A stretch of 5,917 nt of DNA from Planctomycetia bacterium (GTDB taxonomy: Bacteria; Planctomycetota; Planctomycetia; Gemmatales; Gemmataceae): NCBI GenBank assembly GCA_005773755.1, contig SXHE01000028.1:1-5917 (forward strand). The letters are read 5' to 3'. A program made the translations under genes and the position numbers. The notes beneath the pieces were generated by a model that was not told the origin of the DNA, made no database searches, and saw nothing but the letters and a program-made list of their open reading frames with translations. Positions 1 through 4,567 of the stretch are shown here, one piece after another (position 1 is the stretch's first letter; the number at the start of each line of letters is the position of its first letter).

Positions 1-165
1 ATCAAGGTACTCGAACTGTTCACGCAACTTCAGAAGAGCCGCAACCTCGCGCTGATCGTCGTGACGCACAGCGACGAGGTGGCCGAGCGCGCCGACCGCG
101 TCATCAAGATGCGCGACGGGAAGATCGTCGCCGACAGCGGGGCGACTGTGGCACCTACGACGTGA
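1..165 (+). CDS. ABC transporter ATP-binding protein, LolD/MacB type (3' end only)
   Basis: The reading frame is open from the first base and ends in TGA, giving the last 54 residues of a protein. The segment VVTHSDEVAERADRVIKMRDG is the end of an ABC ATPase: the switch-region histidine follows VVT, and the R-A-D-R-V-I-x-M-R-D-G-K-I-V stretch is the usual closing strand and helix. This wording is typical of the LolD/MacB/FtsE-like group, which powers lipoprotein release or export of small molecules from the inner membrane. Walker A, the signature motif and Walker B lie outside the window, so the exact subfamily and substrate cannot be decided. A short polar tail (SGATVAPTT) closes the protein, which suggests a stand-alone ATPase subunit with the permease encoded elsewhere, probably upstream. 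Family assignment is firm, subfamily is inferred. Confidence 0.85.
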   Translation: MKVLELFTQLQKSRNLALIVVTHSDEVAERADRVIKMRDGKIVADSGATVAPTT

Positions 166-180
166 CTACGGCGCGTGTAG

Positions 181-219
181 CGGCGACCCCTTAGGGGTCG
201 CCGGGTCGCCTCTGGCGAC
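181..219. terminator. Tandem hairpins between convergent genes
   Basis: A perfect 10-bp stem (181-190 with 194-203, loop TTA) is followed at once by a 6-bp stem (205-210 with 214-219, loop TCT). Both sit in the 99-base gap between the converging ABC ATPase gene and the minus-strand gene ending at 265. No T-run follows on either strand, so this is not a classical intrinsic terminator. It could still act as a transcription barrier or 3'-end stabiliser for both transcripts. The same GGCGACC/GGTCGCC core is used in both hairpins. Confidence 0.4.
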
Positions 220-264
220 ATCGCTAAACACATCAGTACGAACCTCAATCAATCGACCAAGCGC

Positions 265-1128
265 TCACTTCTTCACGAACTCCTTGCGCAGGGTGCGCAC
301 GTTGTCCTGCACCACCAGCGGCAGCTTCGAGGTCAGGATCGGCTTGCCGTCGAACCAGCCGGTCGGCTCGGTGAAGATGATGTGCTGCTCGACGAACAGC
401 GCGCCGGGCGGTTCGTGCAGCTTGGTGATCTTCAGGTACATGCCGGCCCCGCCCCACGGGTTCGGAGCGCCGACCGGCACCGCGGCCCCCTTGTTGAGCG
501 CCCGCCACTCGTTCGGGAAGTCCTTGTCGCCGCGGAACCGCGGATCGACCTCGGCCGCGGTAATCACCGAGTCGGCTTTGCGGCTCCACATTGCGTGCCC
601 CGTCACTTTCAGCCGCACCTTCTCCAAGAAGTCGAACTCGACGAAGCCGTAGCCCTCGCGCTTCTCGTCCGCGACCTTGATGTCCCGCTTCACCAGGTCC
701 GCGCCGTTGAGCGGGCCGCTCTTGCCGCCACCGCCCTTCGTGCCGCCAACGAGTTTGTCGAGGAACTTGTCGTCTTCGAGCTTCTTGAAGTCGCCGTGAA
801 CGACGAACCACACGCTCGCGCTGCGCGGCGGGGCGTTCTTCAAGCCGCCGGCCGGGTTGCTGATCGTAACCACCTGCGGGGCGACGACCGAGTTGCGAGT
901 GAACTCGTCGTAGGCGTACTTGCCGTCGATCAACTTCTTGATGATCTCCGTCTGCTTCGCGGCGGCAAGGCCATCGGGCATCGACGGCGCGGGGAACTTG
1001 ATGACCGCCTTGTCGCCGACGTCGAGGCCCTCGCCGGTGAGCCGCTTGAACAGCGGGTTCTGGTCGTCGTGCGCGGCCGGCGGTTGCGCCGGCGCGGCCA
1101 GAAGTGAAGCGAGTACGAGTGCGTGCAT
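265..1128 (-). CDS. Exported protein of unknown function
   Basis: I do not recognise a named family for this 287-residue protein. The N-terminus has a short hydrophobic stretch (residues 3-12, ALVLASLLAA) followed by PAQPPAAH, which resembles a short signal peptide with a cleavage site near residues 15-19, although the usual N-terminal positive charge is missing. No in-frame ATG, GTG or TTG exists in the 24 codons upstream, so this ATG is the best start; an AAGG lies 11 bases upstream. The mature part is soluble-looking and lysine-rich. It has a glycine-rich linker (residues 128-138), a beta-type segment SVWFVVHGDF (104-113), and aromatic C-terminal motifs WGGAGMYLKITKL (225-237) and EPTGWFDGKPILTSKLPL (254-271). 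There are no cysteines or obvious catalytic motifs. It lies 61 bases downstream of another minus-strand gene, probably in the same transcript. The gap holds a small hairpin (1160-1173) without a T-run. Opposite-strand frames here are Arg/His-rich shadows. Confidence 0.8.
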   Translation of the reverse strand: MHALVLASLLAAPAQPPAAHDDQNPLFKRLTGEGLDVGDKAVIKFPAPSMPDGLAAAKQTEIIKKLIDGKYAYDEFTRNSVVAPQVVTISNPAGGLKNAPPRSASVWFVVHGDFKKLEDDKFLDKLVGGTKGGGGKSGPLNGADLVKRDIKVADEKREGYGFVEFDFLEKVRLKVTGHAMWSRKADSVITAAEVDPRFRGDKDFPNEWRALNKGAAVPVGAPNPWGGAGMYLKITKLHEPPGALFVEQHIIFTEPTGWFDGKPILTSKLPLVVQDNVRTLRKEFVKK

Positions 1129-1189
1129 GAGGAATGTACCTTGTTGGGAGGGCTTCTTGAGCCGCTTGCGGCTTCGCGAGCGGGTAACA

Positions 1190-2137
1190 CTATCGGGGCA
1201 ACAGTTTGCGGAGGCCGTCTTCCAATGTGCGGGCTTCGTCGGCCGTGAATCGGGTCTTGGCGACCACGTCCGACAGCGCCGCCGGGAGCGCCAGTTCTAA
1301 CCGAAACGGGGGCAATTCGTCCACCCCGAAGCCCAGTTCACTCGGCCCTTTTACGCCGGGCAGCATCTCCTTGAACTCCGTCAAATCGACGAGCAGTTCC
1401 GCCTCGTCGATCAGGTTCTCCTTCAGCAGAACCGCCCGCGCCAGATCGGAGCACTCGCCGGCTTCCGCCCCGAGCCGCCAGCACAGCACGTCGAGCTTCC
1501 CCGTCTGTGTGTCCACGAGCAGCGCGTACCGGTACCGCACGCTCCGGTTCTTCTGCCCGCAGCGGAACGTCACCGGTGTATCGACCAGTGCGAACGACGG
1601 GCCTTGAATCACCACCCGCGCCTGCTTCTGCACCCCGTAGCCGATCTTCAGCGACAGCTCCTGGATCGGGTCCAGTTTCGGGCCGGTCTGCTTGGACGCC
1701 TCGACCGTGAGCACCACGTCGCGGCCGTCGATCTTCGCCCCCAGGCCCATGCCAACCGCTCGCAGCCGGAACCGCTTGTGCGCCCCCTGCCGCTCTTCCA
1801 CCACGTCCGCGGCGAACAGCGTGAACATCCACTTGGTGCGATTCACGATCACCTCGCGCGGCATGATGAAGCTCGTCGGCAGTTTGGGAACCTCGCTCGG
1901 CTTCACACGCGGCAGGCTCTTGATGACCAGATGCGACCAGCCCGCGGGCGGGCCGTTCCCGGCCTCGGTGCCGGCCGCGATCTGTTCGGGCGCGGCCGTG
2001 GTGACGTCGTAGTCGTTGGCCCACGCCGGCGGGGGAACCTCGCCCGTCGGCCACTGCCACCGCTTCGCCGCGCTCGCCATCAGCAGCGCAACCACGACGA
2101 CGATCAGAAGGCGAACAACGTTCCGGGCGAGGCGCAT
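1190..2137 (-). CDS. Membrane-anchored or exported protein of unknown function
   Basis: I do not recognise a family for this 315-residue protein. It begins with a basic tip (MRLARN) and a strongly hydrophobic helix (residues 7-23, rich in V, L, I and A) ending in AAKRW. This is a signal anchor or signal peptide that places the rest outside the cytoplasm. A proline-rich linker (PTGEVPPPAW, 30-39) leads to a domain of alternating beta-like strands, with three cysteines (193, 219, 229) and a segment RYRYALLVDTQTGKLDVLCW (201-220) that reads like a beta hairpin. The C-terminus is acidic, then basic. An upstream in-frame ATG at 2222-2224 would add 29 residues without signal-peptide character and would run through an 11-bp tandem repeat, so the start at 2137 is preferred; it has an AGGG six bases upstream. 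The gene diverges from the phosphate operon and precedes another unknown exported protein, so the two probably share a transcript. A phosphate-related role is only a guess from position. Confidence 0.8.
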   Translation of the reverse strand: MRLARNVVRLLIVVVVALLMASAAKRWQWPTGEVPPPAWANDYDVTTAAPEQIAAGTEAGNGPPAGWSHLVIKSLPRVKPSEVPKLPTSFIMPREVIVNRTKWMFTLFAADVVEERQGAHKRFRLRAVGMGLGAKIDGRDVVLTVEASKQTGPKLDPIQELSLKIGYGVQKQARVVIQGPSFALVDTPVTFRCGQKNRSVRYRYALLVDTQTGKLDVLCWRLGAEAGECSDLARAVLLKENLIDEAELLVDLTEFKEMLPGVKGPSELGFGVDELPPFRLELALPAALSDVVAKTRFTADEARTLEDGLRKLLPR

Positions 2138-2143
2138 TGTGTG

Positions 2144-2147
2144 CCCT
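2144..2147 (-). promoter_or_regulatory. Ribosome binding site deciding the start at 2137
   Basis: Reading on the minus strand, AGGG lies six bases before the ATG at 2135-2137. No comparable site supports the longer frame from 2224. The hydrophobic N-terminal helix begins only seven residues after this ATG, which also favours it. Confidence 0.6.
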
Positions 2148-2149
2148 AT

Positions 2150-2193
2150 GTGAAGGTTTCGTGAAGGTATCGTAAAGGAACCGAGTCGGTCCG
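2150..2193 (-). promoter_or_regulatory. PHO-box-like tandem 11-bp repeats
   Basis: On the plus strand the units are GTGAAGGTTTC (2150-2160), GTGAAGGTATC (2161-2171) and GTAAAGGAACC (2172-2182). A fourth degenerate unit starts GAGTCGG at 2183. On the minus strand this reads CCTTTAC, CCTTCAC, CCTTCAC at an exact 11-bp step. Eleven-base direct repeats with a TCA core are the hallmark of PhoB/PhoP-family binding sites; the Streptomyces core is GTTCACC and the E. coli core CTGTCAT. The array sits 12 bases before the minus-strand ATG and about 105 bases before the DUF47/pit operon. The last unit overlaps an 11-base dyad ACCGAGTCGGT (2180-2190). The repeats are seen directly; the binding protein is inferred. 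Confidence 0.5.
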
Positions 2194-2198
2194 GCAGA

Positions 2199-2220
2199 AC
2201 GGGGGCCGGGCGCGGCCCGT
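2199..2220. other. GC-rich hairpin in the divergent intergenic region
   Basis: ACGGG (2199-2203) plus CCG (2206-2208) pair with CGGCCCGT (2213-2220), giving an 8-bp stem with a two-base bulge and a GGCG loop. It lies between the 11-bp repeat array and the candidate promoter of the phosphate operon. It is followed on the plus strand by a pyrimidine-rich run without a true T-tract, so it may be a weak terminator or simply GC-rich spacer. Confidence 0.35.
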
Positions 2221-2252
2221 TCACTTCCTCTTCTCAATCGCGGCGGTAGTAT
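2219..2252 (+). promoter_or_regulatory. Candidate promoter of the DUF47-pit operon
   Basis: TAGTAT (2247-2252) matches four of six positions of the sigma-70 -10 box and would start transcription about 30 bases before the DUF47 ATG. No -35 box is recognisable. In its place are two 7-mers four bases apart, GTTCACT (2219-2225) and CTTCTCA (2230-2236), ending exactly 10 bases before the -10. That is the geometry of an activator-dependent Pho promoter in E. coli. The second half-site is poor, so this is a weak call. Confidence 0.3.
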
Positions 2253-2287
2253 CATCCGAACTCCGCACAGCGCCGGCGAGGTTTCCC

Positions 2288-2935
2288 ATGTTAATCGATC
2301 GCATCGTCCGCTACCTGCTCCCGCGGCAGGACCACTTCTTCGCCATGCTGGAAAAGCTGTCCGACCAGATCGACGCCGCGGCCGGGGTGTTCGCGGAGCT
2401 GGAAACGGCGTCCAGCCACAACCAGTTCGAGGCCATCGCGATCCGGCTCAAACCGATTGAGACCGAGGCCGACAACTGTTGTCGCCAGTTGTACGAAGAG
2501 ATCGACCGGACGTTCGTGACGCCCATCGACCGCGAAGACCTGGCCCGGCTGACGAAGGTGCTGGACAACGTGGTGGACGGGATGGAACACACGGCGGTGC
2601 TCGCGGACCTGTTCCGACTCGACGCGCTCTCCGACCCGATGAAGCACATGGTGCGGATCACGGTGTCGTGTGCGCGCGAACTGGCCGGGGCCGGGCGGCG
2701 GCTCCGCAAGTTCTCCGACCCGGACTCGGTGAAGGACGCGACCGTCGCCATTCATGCCCTGGAAAACGAGGCCGACGGCGTGTACCGCAAGGCGCTCGCG
2801 GCCCTGTTCGCCAACGGCATCTCGCCCATCGAGTTGGTGCGCCAGAAGGACATGCTGTCCAGCCTCGAAGACGGTGTCGACCAGTGCGAGGACGCAATGG
2901 ACGTGATCCGCTCCGTGGTGGTGAAAAATGGGTAG
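2288..2935 (+). CDS. DUF47 / PhoU-like phosphate transport regulator
   Basis: This 215-residue protein matches the DUF47 (PhoU_div) family in length and motifs. These all-helical PhoU relatives are encoded beside Pit permeases and are thought to modulate phosphate uptake from the cytoplasm. The family pattern appears twice: IETEAD (57-62) and LENEAD (158-163), with acidic residues that in PhoU proteins bind metal clusters. The characteristic TPIDREDL follows at 78-85. The final helix LEDGVDQCEDAMDVI (193-207) is also typical. There is no signal peptide or membrane span. The start has a GAGG (2278-2281) six bases upstream and gives the expected MLIDRIVRYLLPR opening. The gene overlaps the pit start by 8 bases (shared ATGGGTAG), so translation is probably coupled. 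It lies downstream of PHO-box-like repeats. In Sinorhizobium meliloti the equivalent orfA-pit operon is repressed by PhoB, which is a useful precedent. I found no truncation or missing motif. Confidence 0.93.
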   Translation: MLIDRIVRYLLPRQDHFFAMLEKLSDQIDAAAGVFAELETASSHNQFEAIAIRLKPIETEADNCCRQLYEEIDRTFVTPIDREDLARLTKVLDNVVDGMEHTAVLADLFRLDALSDPMKHMVRITVSCARELAGAGRRLRKFSDPDSVKDATVAIHALENEADGVYRKALAALFANGISPIELVRQKDMLSSLEDGVDQCEDAMDVIRSVVVKNG

Positions 2936-3965
2936 CGCCCTGATCGTCCTCGTGATCGTGATCGCCCTCGCGCTCGCGTTCGACTTCATCAACGGGTTCC
3001 ACGACACCGCGAACGCGGTGGCGACCGTGGTTTCGACCAACGTGCTGCCGGGCCGCACGGCCGTGCTGTTGGCGGCGGCGTGCAACTTCATCGGCGCGTT
3101 CGTCGGCGTCGGGGTCGCCAAGACCATCGGCGGCGACATCACCAGCCCGAAAGACATCACCCAACTGGTCGTGGCCGGCGCGCTCTTGGGCGCGATCTTC
3201 TGGAACCTGCTCACCTGGTATTACGGTATCCCGTCCAGTTCGTCGCACGCGCTGATCGGCGGGTTGGTCGGGGCCGTGTGGTGCCACAAGGTTCTCCACG
3301 GCGGCGCGTCCGGTGCCGCCATGTGGGAACTGATTACATCGAAAGGCGTACTGCTGACGCTGAAGGCGCTTGTGCTGTCGCCGCTGTGCGGGCTGGTGGG
3401 CGGCTTCGTCCTGATGGTGATTCTGATCTGGCTCGTGCGCCGGACGCGGCCGACGACCGTGAACCGCAACTTCCGCGTGCTGCAACTCGGCTCGGCCGGG
3501 TTCATGGCGTTCGCCCACGGCTCGAACGACGCCCAAAAAGCGATGGGCATCATCACGCTGGCGCTGGCGACCTACGCCGTGTCGCAGGGCCAGACCGCCA
3601 ACATGAGCGTGCCGCTGTGGGTGGTGGTCGCGTGCGCCACGGCGATGGCCCTGGGCACCGCGTCCGGCGGCTGGCGGATCATGAAGACGATGGGCCACAA
3701 GATCATCAAGTTGCGGCCGATCAACGGGTTCGCGGCCGAGACCGCCGCGAGCATCGTCATCATGTTCGCGACGTGGCTGAAAGCGCCCGTGAGCACCACA
3801 CACGTCATCTCTTCGAGCATCATGGGTGTGGGCGCGTCCAAGCGGGTTTCGGCCGTGCGTTGGGGCGTCGCGCAAAACATGATGTTCGCCTGGGTTCTGA
3901 CCATCCCCATCTCGGCCGCGGTCGCGGCTCTCACGTACTTCGTACTGCACACGCTTCTGGGCTGA
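2928..3965 (+). CDS. pit: Pit-family low-affinity inorganic phosphate transporter
   Basis: This complete 345-residue inner-membrane protein belongs to the PHO4/Pit family, which imports phosphate, often as a metal-phosphate complex, driven by an ion gradient. The two inverted-repeat signatures are intact: GFHDTANA (23-30) and AHGSNDAQKA (196-205), each holding the conserved Asn-Asp or His-Asp transport residues. The paired re-entrant serine motifs are also present: IPSSSSHALIGG (101-112) and APVSTTHVISSSIMG (286-300). Hydrophobic segments run almost throughout, with a basic cytosolic loop (170-183, RRTRPTTVNR) between the halves. It is shorter than E. coli PitA (about 500 residues) because it lacks the long central loop, as many bacterial and archaeal Pit proteins do. 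The ATG overlaps the end of the DUF47 gene and has no good ribosome binding site of its own (upstream is GGTGGTGAAAA), pointing to translational coupling. A hairpin with a T-rich tail overlaps its stop codon. Confidence 0.96.
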   Translation: MGSALIVLVIVIALALAFDFINGFHDTANAVATVVSTNVLPGRTAVLLAAACNFIGAFVGVGVAKTIGGDITSPKDITQLVVAGALLGAIFWNLLTWYYGIPSSSSHALIGGLVGAVWCHKVLHGGASGAAMWELITSKGVLLTLKALVLSPLCGLVGGFVLMVILIWLVRRTRPTTVNRNFRVLQLGSAGFMAFAHGSNDAQKAMGIITLALATYAVSQGQTANMSVPLWVVVACATAMALGTASGGWRIMKTMGHKIIKLRPINGFAAETAASIVIMFATWLKAPVSTTHVISSSIMGVGASKRVSAVRWGVAQNMMFAWVLTIPISAAVAALTYFVLHTLLG

Positions 3966-3982
3966 TCCAAGCCCATTTCTTC
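3958..3982 (+). terminator. Probable intrinsic terminator of the DUF47-pit operon
   Basis: TGGGCT (3958-3963) pairs perfectly with AGCCCA (3970-3975) around a six-base loop and is followed by TTTCTTC. The 5' arm lies within the last pit codons and the TGA is in the loop-side edge. The stem is short but GC-rich and the T-tail begins directly after it. Confidence 0.45.
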
Positions 3983-4018
3983 GCACTATCGGGCACAATC
4001 CGCACAACCGGCGCAATC
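3983..4018 (+). repeat. Four-copy GCACAATC short tandem array
   Basis: GCACTATC (3983-3990), GCACAATC (3993-4000), GCACAACC (4002-4009) and GCGCAATC (4011-4018) each differ from GCACAATC by at most one base. They start 10, 9 and 9 bases apart. The array follows directly after the pit terminator. Near-helical-turn spacing would suit a repeated protein site, but local slippage would give the same picture. Confidence 0.5.
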
Positions 4019-4075
4019 TCCGCGCCCGGATGAACCATTTCTTTTCAAATTCCAATTCGAAATTCCGTAATGTTC

Positions 4076-4105
4076 TTGCCAGAGCGGATCGCGCGGGAGT
4101 ACATT
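4076..4105 (+). promoter_or_regulatory. Candidate sigma-70-type promoter for the small protein gene
   Basis: TTGCCA (4076-4081, five of six to TTGACA) and TACATT (4100-4105, four of six to TATAAT) are separated by 18 bases. An AT-rich patch (4047-4070) lies just upstream, where an UP element would be. Transcription would begin near 4112 and give a leader of about 200 bases before the ATG at 4312. Planctomycete promoters are not well defined, so the call is tentative. Confidence 0.35.
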
Positions 4106-4143
4106 CACCCCACAGCGCAGATTTTAGCCAATGACGTAGGCGA

Positions 4144-4180
4144 TTCAGCTACTGGTCTCAAATGTCAACCGGTGGCTGAA
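4144..4180 (+). other. 13-bp hairpin with G-U wobbles in the leader
   Basis: TTCAGCTACTGGT (4144-4156) pairs with ACCGGTGGCTGAA (4168-4180) across an 11-base loop. All 13 positions pair in plus-strand RNA, two of them as G-U wobbles. On the minus strand those two become A-C mismatches. This favours a plus-strand RNA structure over a DNA dyad. No T-run follows directly (AAGTTTTC comes next), so it is more likely a leader element than a terminator, although TTTT at 4184-4187 leaves attenuation possible. Confidence 0.45.
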
Positions 4181-4300
4181 AAGTTTTCGGGCAAAAGTTC
4201 GCCCAAAGTACAAGTTCCCGTAGACGCGGAATTGCGGTGCCGAAATACTATCGGTGTACCTGATTCCGTTCGGTCGCGAACTTCGTTGTCCCCTCAATGC

Positions 4301-4304
4301 GAGG
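4301..4304 (+). promoter_or_regulatory. Ribosome binding site deciding the start at 4312
   Basis: GAGG lies seven bases before the ATG at 4312. The alternative in-frame ATG at 4297 would place this site inside the coding region and has no purine-rich site of its own. Confidence 0.65.
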
Positions 4305-4311
4305 TCGTGCC

Positions 4312-4488
4312 ATGTTCCGTTTCCGTCCGATGGTCGAGGTTCTGGAAACCCGCGAGACCCCAAGCACCAGCCCGCTCCCGCCGGTCGAACAGGGTGGCCC
4401 GCCGCCGCAGCCGGAACCGACCACCCCTGGCCCCACACAGCCGCCGGCCCCCGCGCCGTCGACGCTCCCCCCGACGAACCCGTACTAA
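4312..4488 (+). CDS. Small proline-rich protein with planctomycete LExRxxPS N-terminal motif
   Basis: This complete 58-residue protein has no known function. Its first 18 residues are a short basic-aromatic tip (MFRFRPM) followed by VEVLETRETPS, a match to the L-E-x-R-x-x-P-S type motif found at the start of many large exported planctomycete proteins. Normally that motif introduces a long extracellular protein. Here it is followed only by a low-complexity tail of Pro, Thr, Gln and Ala (PPPQPEPTTPGPTQPPAPAP region) ending in NPY. Nineteen of 58 residues are proline. There is no hydrophobic span, cysteine or glycine-rich fold. The start at 4312 is chosen for its GAGG seven bases upstream. A long, structured leader precedes the gene and a strong terminator follows 14 bases after the stop, so it appears to be its own transcription unit. 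It may be a genuine mini-protein, or the remnant of a longer LExRxxPS protein that lost its body. Confidence 0.65.
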   Translation: MFRFRPMVEVLETRETPSTSPLPPVEQGGPPPQPEPTTPGPTQPPAPAPSTLPPTNPY

Positions 4489-4502
4489 GCGATCACCGAA
4501 GC

Positions 4503-4554
4503 AAAATGAAGCGACCCCGGATCAGCACAAGGCTGGCCGGGGTCGCTTCGTTTC
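4503..4554. terminator. Strong bidirectional intrinsic terminator
   Basis: GAAGCGACCCCGG (4508-4520) pairs perfectly with CCGGGGTCGCTTC (4537-4549), and a second small stem CAGC/GCTG (4523-4526 with 4532-4535) sits in the loop. The outer flanks are AAAA (4503-4506) and TTT (4551-4553), so both directions end in a U-containing tail. It lies between the plus-strand small protein gene (ends 4488) and the minus-strand TPR gene (ends 4568) and serves both. Confidence 0.85.
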
Positions 4555-4567
4555 TTCTGCACGTTCG

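Larger units (their letters stand above)
3966..4311 (+). other. 346-base gap: repeats, candidate promoter and structured leader
   Basis: No convincing protein gene lies between pit and the 58-residue protein. The stretch is clearly richer in A and T than its surroundings. In order it holds the pit terminator tail, four GCACAATC-like 8-mers (3983-4018), three tandem AATTCC/AATTCG units in an AT-rich patch (4048-4066), and a promoter-like pair (4076-4105). A 13-bp hairpin (4144-4180) follows, then a repeated AAAAGTT (4179 and 4193) around a small GGGC/GCCC stem (4189-4204). A GTTCG/CGAAC hairpin (4268-4281) lies shortly before the ribosome binding site. The open frame starting at 4070 runs antisense through the TPR gene and is not credible. 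The most economical reading is a promoter plus a roughly 200-base structured 5' leader for the small protein; an independent small RNA is possible. Confidence 0.5.

Noticed and set aside
382..1107. Plus-strand open frame of 241 codons opposite the exported protein
   Set aside because: The product is Arg/His/Val-rich low-quality sequence without motifs, while the minus-strand frame has a signal-peptide-like start and ordinary composition.
2138..2224. Longer start (ATG at 2224) for the minus-strand membrane protein
   Set aside because: The extra 29 residues lack signal character, the frame crosses the 11-bp repeat array, and a ribosome binding site supports the ATG at 2137.
3983..4018. Short repeats considered as a CRISPR or replication-origin iteron array
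   Set aside because: Units of 8 bases with one- or two-base spacers are far too small for CRISPR, and no replication gene or DnaA boxes are nearby.
2658..4055. Minus-strand open frame of 465 codons opposite pit
   Set aside because: It is antisense to a complete Pit transporter with all family motifs; the product is a repetitive Arg/His-rich shadow.
4047..4066. Tandem AATTCC/AATTCG units
   Set aside because: Three short AT-rich units could be an UP element or chance; too short and simple to call as a separate repeat feature.
4163..4168. Perfect TTGACA (-35 box) on the minus strand
   Set aside because: No acceptable -10 hexamer lies 16-18 bases downstream on that strand, and it falls in the loop of the hairpin at 4144-4180.
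4297..4311. Earlier in-frame ATG for the 58-residue protein
   Set aside because: It would add MRGRA only, has no ribosome binding site, and would swallow the GAGG serving the ATG at 4312.
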